A stretch of 64,000 nt of DNA from JBAXTU01 sp037130015 (lineage in GTDB: Bacteria > Patescibacteriota > Patescibacteriia > 2-01-FULL-39-33): contig JBAXTU010000002.1 of NCBI GenBank assembly GCA_037130015.1, positions 1-64,000 on the forward strand. Reading direction: 5' to 3'. Below, in pieces: positions 57,297 to 64,000 of the stretch (the first letter of the stretch is position 1; each line of letters opens with the position of its first letter). The notes under the pieces are model-generated. The model searched no databases and was not told where the DNA came from. It saw only the letters and a program-made list of their open reading frames with translations. Both the position numbers and the translations under genes were made by a program.

Positions 57297-58928
57297 CTAT
57301 CTTTTCAACCCCGCTTCAATCAATCCTACAAACAAGGGATGACCTTGAGGCGGACGTGATTTGAGTTCCGGATGGAATTGCACGCCCACAAAAAACGGGT
57401 GCATGGATTTTGGCAGTTCAATAATTTCTACTAATTTTTTGTCAGGACTAGTGCCGGCAAAAACCAAACCTTTATTTTGCATCACGTCTCTAAAATCATT
57501 ATTAAATTCATAACGATGGCGATGGCGTTCGGAAATTTTGCTGGTGCCATAAAGTTTTGCCACCATGGATTTTGGTTCTAACACACAAGGATAAGCGCCC
57601 AGTCGCATGGTGTTGCCATATTGTTTTTTGGATAACTTTTCAGCTTGCTCCGGCATAATATGAATGACCGGATTTTTAGTATTGGGATTTATTTCGGTTG
57701 TATGTGCATCTTTCAAACCACAAACATTTCTAGCAAATTCAATTGTTGCCAGTTGCATGCCATAACACAATCCCAAATATGGAATTTTATTTTCTCTGGC
57801 ATATTTAATGGCTGAAATTTTGCCCTCTATTCCCCGACTGCCAAAACCTCCCGGCACCACCAAACAATCAAATTTTTTAAGTTCTTTTAATTTATTTTTG
57901 TCTTTTTCATAAGCGTCAGAATTGATCCAGGAAATCTCAGGCTTGACGCCATTTTTCCAAGAGGCGTGTTTGATTGATTCAATGACTGAGATATAAGCAT
58001 CCGACAGGATAAAATCGCCACTGGCAAAATATTTTCCTACAATACCTACTTTGACTTTTTTCTTGGCATGTTTGGATGTATCTATCATTTTTTTCCAAGC
58101 AGTCCAATTTTTCGGTTTGGCTTTCAAACCAAAACGCTTCATGATTTTTTCGCCCAATTTTTCTTTGACAAAATTAAGTGGCACTTCATAAATAATATCA
58201 ATGTCCGGAGCGGAAATAATATCATCTTTGTGCACATTACAAAACAAAGCAATTTTTTCTTTGCGTGGGCCATCCACTGGGCACTCAGCACGACACAAAA
58301 CAAAATCCGGCTGAATACCGACCGAGTTCAATTCTTTGGCTGCCATTTGGGTGGGTTTGGTTTTCATTTCGCCGATTTTTGACGGGATTGGCAAATACGA
58401 TACCAACACAAACAGCACGTCATTTTTTTCATCCAAATGCATCATTCTAGCTGCTTCCAAATACAAAACATTTTGATATTCTCCGACTGTTCCGCCCACT
58501 TCAATGATTGTCACATCAGCCTTGGCTTTGGCCGTGGCTTTTTTGATACGATTGATAACTTCATAGGGAATATGAGGCACGGCTTCCACACATTTACCGC
58601 CGTATTCCAAATTACGTTCGCGATTAATGACTGACTGATACACACGACCAGTGGTCATATAATTGTCGCGATAGATATTGGTGTCCAAAAATCTTTCATA
58701 GTTGCCGATATCTTGATCGGTTTCGTCGCCATCGTCGGTGACAAACACTTCGCCGTGCTCCACTGGATTCATAGTTCCAGCATCCACATTAAGATAAGGA
58801 TCGATTTTGACAGCTGTCACGCTCACGCCTTGATTCTGCAAAATTTTGCCGATACTGGCAGCCACAATACCTTTGCCAACTCCGGACATCACTCCGCCGA
58901 TGACAAAAATAAATTTGTTTTTGGACAT
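57297..58928 (-). CDS. pyrG: CTP synthase
   Basis: Makes CTP from UTP, ATP and glutamine. 543 residues: N-terminal synthetase domain with FVIGGVMSGVGKGIVAASIG (P-loop 9-28), KIDPYLNVDAGTMNP and HGEVFVTDDGDETDQD; C-terminal class I glutamine amidotransferase domain with the catalytic Cys in LGLCYGMQLA and His/Glu in VQFHPELKSRP. Complete. Confidence 0.97.
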   Translation of the reverse strand: MSKNKFIFVIGGVMSGVGKGIVAASIGKILQNQGVSVTAVKIDPYLNVDAGTMNPVEHGEVFVTDDGDETDQDIGNYERFLDTNIYRDNYMTTGRVYQSVINRERNLEYGGKCVEAVPHIPYEVINRIKKATAKAKADVTIIEVGGTVGEYQNVLYLEAARMMHLDEKNDVLFVLVSYLPIPSKIGEMKTKPTQMAAKELNSVGIQPDFVLCRAECPVDGPRKEKIALFCNVHKDDIISAPDIDIIYEVPLNFVKEKLGEKIMKRFGLKAKPKNWTAWKKMIDTSKHAKKKVKVGIVGKYFASGDFILSDAYISVIESIKHASWKNGVKPEISWINSDAYEKDKNKLKELKKFDCLVVPGGFGSRGIEGKISAIKYARENKIPYLGLCYGMQLATIEFARNVCGLKDAHTTEINPNTKNPVIHIMPEQAEKLSKKQYGNTMRLGAYPCVLEPKSMVAKLYGTSKISERHRHRYEFNNDFRDVMQNKGLVFAGTSPDKKLVEIIELPKSMHPFFVGVQFHPELKSRPPQGHPLFVGLIEAGLKR

Positions 58929-58971
58929 AAGTTTTTTATATTATTTTAATTCGCCAGTTGGCAAATTTTTC

Positions 58972-59005
58972 AAAACAAAAATAGAGGCTGGAAATTTTCC
59001 TCTAT
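58972..59005 (-). terminator. Intrinsic terminator of rplI
   Basis: ATAGAGG and CCTCTAT stem on the minus strand followed by TTTTTGTTTT. Confidence 0.75.
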
Positions 59006-59054
59006 TAAAATGGTGAGATGGTTTAAAAACAATCTCATTTTCAAACAACGAAAA

Positions 59055-59495
59055 TTATTCGGACACAACAACGATAATTTCCGCTTCCAAACCATGATCC
59101 AAACTAATAGTCACCTTAAATTCACCTGGCTCTTTAATTGGCTCTGGAAGAATTATATTATTTTTTTGCAATTCAAAACCCTTGTCTTTTAATTTTTTTA
59201 AAATAGCAGATGATGTGACAGAAGCATACAAACGGCCAGCCTCATTGACCTTGGCCATAATTTCCACGGCCGTGCCATTTAATTTTTCAGCTATCTTTTC
59301 AGTCAATAACAAGCTAACTTCAGCCTTACGAGCCAATTGCTCTTTTTCTTTTTTTTGATTGGCTATATTTTCAGGCGTCGCCAAAATTGCCAATTTTTTG
59401 GCTAGTAGAAAATTGCGGGCGTAGCCGTCATTTACCTCCTTGACGTCTCCAGCCTGCCCTAATGTGTTTACATTTTTCAGGAGGATGACTTTCAT
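59055..59495 (-). CDS. rplI: Ribosomal protein bL9
   Basis: 146 residues: the N-terminal RNA-binding domain MKVILLKNVNTLGQAGDVKEVNDGYARNFLL is canonical, then the long connecting helix and a C-terminal domain. Some Patescibacteria lack L9, so its presence helps place the lineage. Confidence 0.96.
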   Translation of the reverse strand: MKVILLKNVNTLGQAGDVKEVNDGYARNFLLAKKLAILATPENIANQKKEKEQLARKAEVSLLLTEKIAEKLNGTAVEIMAKVNEAGRLYASVTSSAILKKLKDKGFELQKNNIILPEPIKEPGEFKVTISLDHGLEAEIIVVVSE

Positions 59496-59516
59496 AAAAT
59501 CATTTATCTTTTATTT

Positions 59517-59546
59517 ATTATACCATTCTTGTTTGAGACTTTTCAA
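59517..59546 (-). promoter_or_regulatory. Promoter of rplI
   Basis: On the minus strand TTGAAA (59546-59541) and TATAAT (59522-59517) separated by 18 bases, with an extended TGG before the -10. Confidence 0.65.
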
Positions 59547-59571
59547 ATTGACTTGTCAAGTGCCATTCAAA

Positions 59572-59600
59572 AACCCTCCCGATTTAATGGGAGGGCTTTA
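59572..59600 (-). terminator. Intrinsic terminator of ctpA
   Basis: GCCCTCCC and GGGAGGGT arms form a stem on the minus strand followed by TTTTT. Confidence 0.85.
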
Positions 59601-59603
59601 ATT

Positions 59604-60935
59604 TTATTGATTAATCAATTCCTTGGCCTTGTCCAATTGTGGATCTTTGTCTTTATTATAATCTTCTTCTTTCATTTCTACTTTAACATCCGGCATAATG
59701 CCTTGTTGATCAATTGTTGAACCATTTGGAGTGAACCATTTGGCCACAGTCAGCTTGACTGATGAGCCGTCGCTCAAATTGTCCAATTCCTGCACCGAAC
59801 CTTTGCCAAATGTCTTGGCGCCGACCAGTGTGGCTTTGCCCCAATCTTTCAAGGCACCAGCTACAATTTCCGAAGCCGAAGCACTGCCTTCATTGACCAA
59901 AACTATGGTTTTATAATTGGATAATCTGGCAGGCTTATTTGATACATGTTTAGTTTCTTCACCATTTCTCAATTTTTCCGACACCACCGTATCCCCGCTT
60001 TTCCATTCGCCAGCCACATCAATGGCTGATTGCAAATAACCGCCCGGGTCATTGCGCAAATCAAGAATAATTCCTTTTAAACTATTTTGTTTTTGAATAT
60101 CAACAATCGCCTGATCAAATAATGGCACAGTGTCATCATTGAACTGACGCATTTTTATAATGGCAACATTATCGGCAATTTCCCAAGTGACACTTTGTAC
60201 TTTAATAGTACCACGAGTAATGGTTATTTCTTTGGTTTCTCTGGTGCTTTCGCGATAAATTTTTAAAATGACCTTGGTGTCTTTGGGACCACGGATAAGA
60301 CTTACGGCTTTGTCGGTAGTCATACCTTCAGTACTAGTTCCATTAATAGCCAAAATAATATCTTTGGCTTTAAGTCCAGCTTTAATAGCAGGCATATCAG
60401 GTAAAGGTGACACCACAGTTATCAAATTGCTTCTTAATCCTATTTCAGCGCCAATACCTTCAAAATTTCCACTTAATTCATCTTGAAAATCATTAGTGCC
60501 TTGAGGTGTCATAAAAACCGAATAAGGATCATTAAGCGAAGCTACCACGCCTTGAAGCGCGCCATAAAACAATTGAGTCTCGGGAATTTTCTTATCATAA
60601 TATTTGTCTTTGACCAAATTCCAGACATCCCAAAAAAGATTGAAATCAACATTTTTTTTCAAATAGTCAGGAATCTGCCCGTCAACACTCACAATTGATC
60701 CAGTACTAGAAGCGGAAGTGCTACTACTAACATTATCACTAGCTAAATCAGCTTTAACAATACCTTTGATGGTTTTGGGACCAGCCATAGACTGAACTAC
60801 TTGCCCACCGCCAGCAAGTACTCCCCCCGCAAAAGCCAAAAAAACGAAAACAACGACCAGCCACAAGGAAACAGACTTGGCAAACCAAGGTTTTTTAATT
60901 TTTGGCGTACCCGGCCAATTGAAATTTTCAGACAT
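59604..60935 (-). CDS. ctpA: C-terminal processing protease (S41 family) with PDZ domain
   Basis: Membrane-anchored serine protease that trims exported proteins or wall enzymes. 443 residues: one membrane helix near 22-45 (SLWLVVVFVFLAFAGGVLAG), a Ser/Thr linker, PDZ (about 145-235; GIGAEIGLRSNLITVVSPL, IILAINGTSTEGM) and the S41 domain with catalytic Ser in VNEGSASASEIVAGALKD and Lys in GAKTFGKGSVQEL. Complete. Confidence 0.95.
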   Translation of the reverse strand: MSENFNWPGTPKIKKPWFAKSVSLWLVVVFVFLAFAGGVLAGGGQVVQSMAGPKTIKGIVKADLASDNVSSSTSASSTGSIVSVDGQIPDYLKKNVDFNLFWDVWNLVKDKYYDKKIPETQLFYGALQGVVASLNDPYSVFMTPQGTNDFQDELSGNFEGIGAEIGLRSNLITVVSPLPDMPAIKAGLKAKDIILAINGTSTEGMTTDKAVSLIRGPKDTKVILKIYRESTRETKEITITRGTIKVQSVTWEIADNVAIIKMRQFNDDTVPLFDQAIVDIQKQNSLKGIILDLRNDPGGYLQSAIDVAGEWKSGDTVVSEKLRNGEETKHVSNKPARLSNYKTIVLVNEGSASASEIVAGALKDWGKATLVGAKTFGKGSVQELDNLSDGSSVKLTVAKWFTPNGSTIDQQGIMPDVKVEMKEEDYNKDKDPQLDKAKELINQ

Positions 60936-60963
60936 AAAAAATAAGGTTATTTTTAACTTCTAT

Positions 60964-60972
60964 ATTATAGCA
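60964..60972 (-). promoter_or_regulatory. Extended -10 promoter of ctpA
   Basis: TGCTATAAT on the minus strand, with TTGCTT 16 bases upstream of the -10 box. Confidence 0.55.
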
Positions 60973-61033
60973 GAGGCGAGACGGAAAGCAAAATATTGAC
61001 AAAATAACTACCATAGCCAAAAACCGCTTTATC

Positions 61034-61042
61034 TGCTATAAT
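61034..61042 (+). promoter_or_regulatory. Extended -10 promoter of murA
   Basis: TGCTATAAT, 27 bases before the murA ATG; no good -35 box, which fits an extended -10 promoter. It mirrors the divergent ctpA promoter. Confidence 0.5.
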
Positions 61043-61069
61043 AATCAATATTATAAATATCCAATAATT

Positions 61070-62323
61070 ATGGAAAAATATATCATAAATGGAGGTCAAA
61101 AACTCAACGGGGAAATCTCAGTGGCCGGAGCCAAAAATGAAGCTCTAAAAATCATTCCAGCTACTATTCTTTGCCAGGGTGTTTGTGAAATTAAAAACGT
61201 GCCAGAAATTGAAGATATCTCTAGACTATTAGAAATCATGGAAAATTTGGGCGCCAAAATAGAGAAAAATGGTTCCACTCTAAAAATTGACACCAGCAGT
61301 ATCAAAACCGGCAACCCAAGTCCCGACTTGGTTCGCAAACTGCGTTCATCGGTTATGATTGCTGGGCCACTCCTGGCCCGATTCGGCGAAGTGACTATGT
61401 CACATCCAGGCGGTTGTATTATCGGCAAACGTCCCATTGATATGTTTTTGTCAGGCTTTAAAAGTTTAGGTGCTACCATCATTGAAAATGAAAATTTTTT
61501 TATTCTTAAAGCTAAAAAACTAAAAGGCGCCAAGATCGTTTTGCCTTGGGTGTCCGTCACGGTCACCGAAGCTTTAATGATGACTGCTTGCTTGGCGCAG
61601 GGTGAAACCAAAATTATTAATACAGCCATGGAACCGGAAATTCCAGCCTTGGCTGATTTTTTAAATTCTTGCGGTGCCAAAATCACAGGTGCTGGCACAC
61701 CAATCATTACTATCAGTGGCGTGGAAAAATTATCAGGCGGACAGTGTGAAATTATTCCTGATCGCATTGAAGCTGGTTCGTTTGCCATCATGGGACTCAT
61801 TACTGGCAGTGAAATAAAAATTACCAATTGCCGACCAGAACATCTAGAAACAGTTTTATTAATGCTCCAAAAAACCGGAGCCAATTTGGAAATTGGACCT
61901 GATTATATTATTACCAAACCTAGCAAATTTATAGGATTGGAATTGCGCACCCATGAATATCCAGGCTTCCCCACTGATCTGCAAGCGCCTTTTTCCGTGC
62001 TTCTCACTCAAGCCGATGGTCAATCATTAATTCACGAAACAATCTATGATGGCCGACTTTTTTATACGGACAAGCTGGTGCAAATGGGCGCCAATATTAT
62101 TATGTGTGATCCTCATCGTGTCATTATCAGCGGACCAACCCAGCTTTTCGGCCGAACACTGGAAAGCCCAGATCTTCGCGCTGGCATGACACTGCTAATG
62201 GCCGGACTTATCGCTAATGGAAAAACATCAATTGGCAATGTTTATCAAATTGAACGCGGTTATGAAAATATTGTCAAGAGATTGCAAAACCTAGGAGCAA
62301 AAATAGAAAAAATTGACGAATAA
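61070..62323 (+). CDS. murA: UDP-N-acetylglucosamine 1-carboxyvinyltransferase
   Basis: First committed enzyme of peptidoglycan synthesis: transfers enolpyruvate from PEP to UDP-GlcNAc. 417 residues with the GAKNEALK motif (Lys22-Asn23) and the catalytic loop SHPGGCIIGKRPID, Cys116, so it should be fosfomycin-sensitive in principle (the CPR-typical Asp variant is not seen). It is not in either dcw segment but is an isolated gene, as is common. Confidence 0.97.
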   Translation: MEKYIINGGQKLNGEISVAGAKNEALKIIPATILCQGVCEIKNVPEIEDISRLLEIMENLGAKIEKNGSTLKIDTSSIKTGNPSPDLVRKLRSSVMIAGPLLARFGEVTMSHPGGCIIGKRPIDMFLSGFKSLGATIIENENFFILKAKKLKGAKIVLPWVSVTVTEALMMTACLAQGETKIINTAMEPEIPALADFLNSCGAKITGAGTPIITISGVEKLSGGQCEIIPDRIEAGSFAIMGLITGSEIKITNCRPEHLETVLLMLQKTGANLEIGPDYIITKPSKFIGLELRTHEYPGFPTDLQAPFSVLLTQADGQSLIHETIYDGRLFYTDKLVQMGANIIMCDPHRVIISGPTQLFGRTLESPDLRAGMTLLMAGLIANGKTSIGNVYQIERGYENIVKRLQNLGAKIEKIDE

Positions 62324-62332
62324 ACAAATCTA

Positions 62333-63469
62333 ATGACTTTTCTTGGGGATATAAAAAACAGGATTTTAGGATTGGATATTTTACGTGCCGTTGCTATTTT
62401 ATTAGTAATCTATGGCCATGGAGCTCTATTTGTACCTCAAAAATTCATACCATACTACAAACTTCCCTTTCCAGCCATAGATGGTGTTTCTATATTTTTT
62501 GTTTTAAGTGGCTACTTGATCGGTAAAATTCTATTTAAAATAATCCAAAATTCAGAACTCAAACCTAAAGATTTACTTAATTTTTGGATCAGAAGATGGT
62601 TTAGAACTTTACCAAATTATTTTTTAATTCTTGGAATACTACTAGCCATCCCCTTATTAAAATCAGGTATTATTGCTCATGACTTTAATTGGAAATATTT
62701 ATTATTTCTACAAAATTTTTCCGGACCACATCCTAACTTCTTTCCAGAGGCTTGGAGTTTATGTATTGAAGAATGGTTTTATTTACTTTTTCCCATCGCC
62801 TGTTTTATTAATTTTAAATTATTCAAAAATAAGAAAAAAGCAGTGCTATTTTCTGCTTTATTCTTTTTAATTGTACCATTAGCTCTACGTTTATTTTGCT
62901 ATTTCTTTAATATCGGCACTGATTTTTGGGATGCTAATTTTAGAAAGGTGACAATATTCAGACTTGATAGCTTAATGTATGGAATAATAGGAGCATATCT
63001 GGCCAATTTTAAAAATAACTATTGGATTAAATATAAAAATATCTGCTTAGTACTAGGACTTGCTATATTAGTAGGTACATCCATCTATACAAAAATTCAT
63101 GGCGGTGGCCTAGCCTATTCAGTTGTTTGGCGCTATAACATAAAATCGATGGCTTCATTATTACTTTTACCTTTTTTTTCAGAAATAAAAACCATCAGAT
63201 TCAAAAAAATCGCTTTGGTCTTCACTTTTATCAGCCTTATTTCCTATTCCATGTATTTAATTAATCTTACAATAGTACAAGGAATTTTAATTCCCAAAAC
63301 TATTTGGTTATTAGGATTAAAAGAAAATGGCCAAGTTTCCTTATTGGCCTTAAAATATCTGCTACTTTGGTTTTATACAATTTCCGTCTCTTATTTAATC
63401 TATCGTTTCTATGAAAAACCAATCACCGATCTAAGAGACAAAATTAAATTTAATAATAATAAAAATTAA
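62333..63469 (+). CDS. Acyltransferase 3 family membrane protein (OafA-like)
   Basis: 378 residues with about ten membrane helices. Starts with LGLDILRAVAILLVIYGHG, which holds the conserved Arg and His of acyltransferase 3, followed by GVSIFFVLSGYLIGKILF, FWIRRWFRTLPNYF and PEAWSLCIEEWFYLLFP. It transfers acyl groups, usually acetyl, to exported sugars or wall polymers. It lies nine bases after murA, so a wall or surface-glycan role is likely but unproven. Confidence 0.92.
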   Translation: MTFLGDIKNRILGLDILRAVAILLVIYGHGALFVPQKFIPYYKLPFPAIDGVSIFFVLSGYLIGKILFKIIQNSELKPKDLLNFWIRRWFRTLPNYFLILGILLAIPLLKSGIIAHDFNWKYLLFLQNFSGPHPNFFPEAWSLCIEEWFYLLFPIACFINFKLFKNKKKAVLFSALFFLIVPLALRLFCYFFNIGTDFWDANFRKVTIFRLDSLMYGIIGAYLANFKNNYWIKYKNICLVLGLAILVGTSIYTKIHGGGLAYSVVWRYNIKSMASLLLLPFFSEIKTIRFKKIALVFTFISLISYSMYLINLTIVQGILIPKTIWLLGLKENGQVSLLALKYLLLWFYTISVSYLIYRFYEKPITDLRDKIKFNNNKN

Positions 63470-63472
63470 AAT

Positions 63473-64000
63473 ATGAACCTACTTTACCGCCGAATAATTT
63501 ATATCTCTTTCATCATCATTTTTTTAACATTGGCACCCATTATCGTGCTATACACCAGTGGCTATCGTTATAATTTCAAACGATTTAAAATCCAAAAAGT
63601 AGGCATGATGATTATTAGCTCCGTTCCTAAGGGCGCAGATATTTATCTAAACGATATTTTACAAAAACAAAAAACCACATCTATTACCAGACTAGAAAAT
63701 TTATTACCAGGTGATTATGATATTAAATTAAGTAAAGAAGGCTATTTTAATTGGGAAAAAAGATTGCCCGTTTATGAAAATGCCACGGCCTTTGCTGAAA
63801 AAGTTATTTTATGGAAAAAAAGTTCCTCCACGCCAATCGCCACAACTTCACTAAGCCAATGGCTCCCCACTGTTGACGGACAAAAAATCGCTTTCATTGA
63901 CAGCACTGGTATTCCCACTATAACCAATTTAGATAACGAAAAAATAATTATTCCAGCTCTAAATCAAAGTCGCAATTTCAATCTTCTTGGCTGGTCAGTT
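63473..64000 (+). CDS. PEGA-domain membrane-anchored protein, N-terminal part (runs off the window)
   Basis: The ATG at 63473 lies three bases after the acyltransferase stop, and the frame is open to the end (176 codons). An N-terminal membrane helix (IIYISFIIIFLTLAPIIVLY) is followed by a PEGA-type domain: SSVPKGADIYLNDILQ, LLPGDYDIKLSKEGYFNWEK. The external continuation (STPIATTSLSQWLPTVDGQK, FIDSTGIPTITNL) suggests a propeller-like sensor or structural domain. Function unknown. Confidence 0.75.
   Translation, partial: MNLLYRRIIYISFIIIFLTLAPIIVLYTSGYRYNFKRFKIQKVGMMIISSVPKGADIYLNDILQKQKTTSITRLENLLPGDYDIKLSKEGYFNWEKRLPVYENATAFAEKVILWKKSSSTPIATTSLSQWLPTVDGQKIAFIDSTGIPTITNLDNEKIIIPALNQSRNFNLLGWSV

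Noticed and set aside
61096..61884. 262-residue minus-strand ORF
   Set aside because: It lies wholly antisense to murA, which is a certain gene; composition is that of a shadow.
1..64000. tRNA, rRNA or CRISPR arrays
   Set aside because: No cloverleaf arm sequences, rRNA segments or regularly spaced repeats were recognised by eye. A covariance-model scan would be decisive.

Overview
This AT-rich window looks like Candidate Phyla Radiation (Patescibacteria, probably Parcubacteria-like) chromosome. The grounds are the combination of a compact cell-wall and division gene set, a type IV pilus operon, many small secreted proteins of unknown function, a MurG with an altered GGGTMGS loop, and a diversity-generating retroelement (DGR). 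The code is standard, since TGA is used as a stop (for example in rsmH). No tRNA, rRNA or CRISPR array was recognised. The lineage is an inference from gene content, not from a marker-gene tree.

Layout. 1-1.6 kb: start of cysS and a small cysteine-rich protein. 1.6-6.7 kb (minus strand): first half of the dcw cluster, mraZ-rsmH-ftsL-ftsI-murF, with a clear promoter and MraZ boxes. 6.8-11.2 kb: tsaB, a winged-helix regulator, a large membrane protein and a secreted Ala/Lys/Ser-repeat protein. 11.2-19.9 kb: rplL-rplJ behind an attenuator leader, a 32-residue membrane peptide, an AMMECR1 protein, mltG, uppP, a PAP2-like gene, a small gene, mutM, secA and hpf. 19.9-26.6 kb: the DGR. 26.5-34.6 kb (minus): second half of dcw, mraY-murD-ftsW-murG-murC-murB. 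34.7-45.8 kb (plus): surface polysaccharide genes, an FG-GAP/glycosidase-like protein and two Ig-domain lipoproteins with Glu-Gly minisatellite linkers. 45.9-53.9 kb: pilB-pilC-four pilin-like genes-pilM-pilN-pilO and a small membrane protein. 54-64 kb: iscR-iscU-iscS, a lipoprotein, rpmA, pyrG, rplI, ctpA, murA, an acyltransferase and the start of a PEGA-domain protein.

The most interesting region is the DGR. It has a reverse transcriptase gene (minus), a divergently oriented avd-type four-helix-bundle gene, a template repeat (TR, 23837-23952) and two target genes ending in C-type-lectin-like variable regions. All 18 TR/VR differences over 23837-23950 fall at template adenines (10 A to G, 8 A to T), which is the DGR signature. 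The reverse transcriptase frame is broken exactly at a 15-nt GA dinucleotide tract; gain of one GA unit or loss of two would restore the full enzyme, so it may be a phase-variable switch. The target gene and its flanks form an exact 1,298-bp tandem duplication bounded by a 7-bp microhomology, and both variable regions are identical. The last target copy lies just downstream of murB, at the end of the wall-synthesis operon.

How the genes fit together. The two dcw segments plus murA, uppP, mltG and ctpA cover most of peptidoglycan precursor synthesis, lipid carrier recycling and wall processing; murE, ddl, ftsA, ftsQ and ftsZ are not in the window. The Wzz/Wzy/glycosyltransferase genes, the pilus, the Ig lipoproteins and the DGR targets are all candidates for interaction with other cells. 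Housekeeping genes mostly lack a Shine-Dalgarno sequence, whereas six small or surface genes carry strong ones at a constant 7-8 nt spacing.
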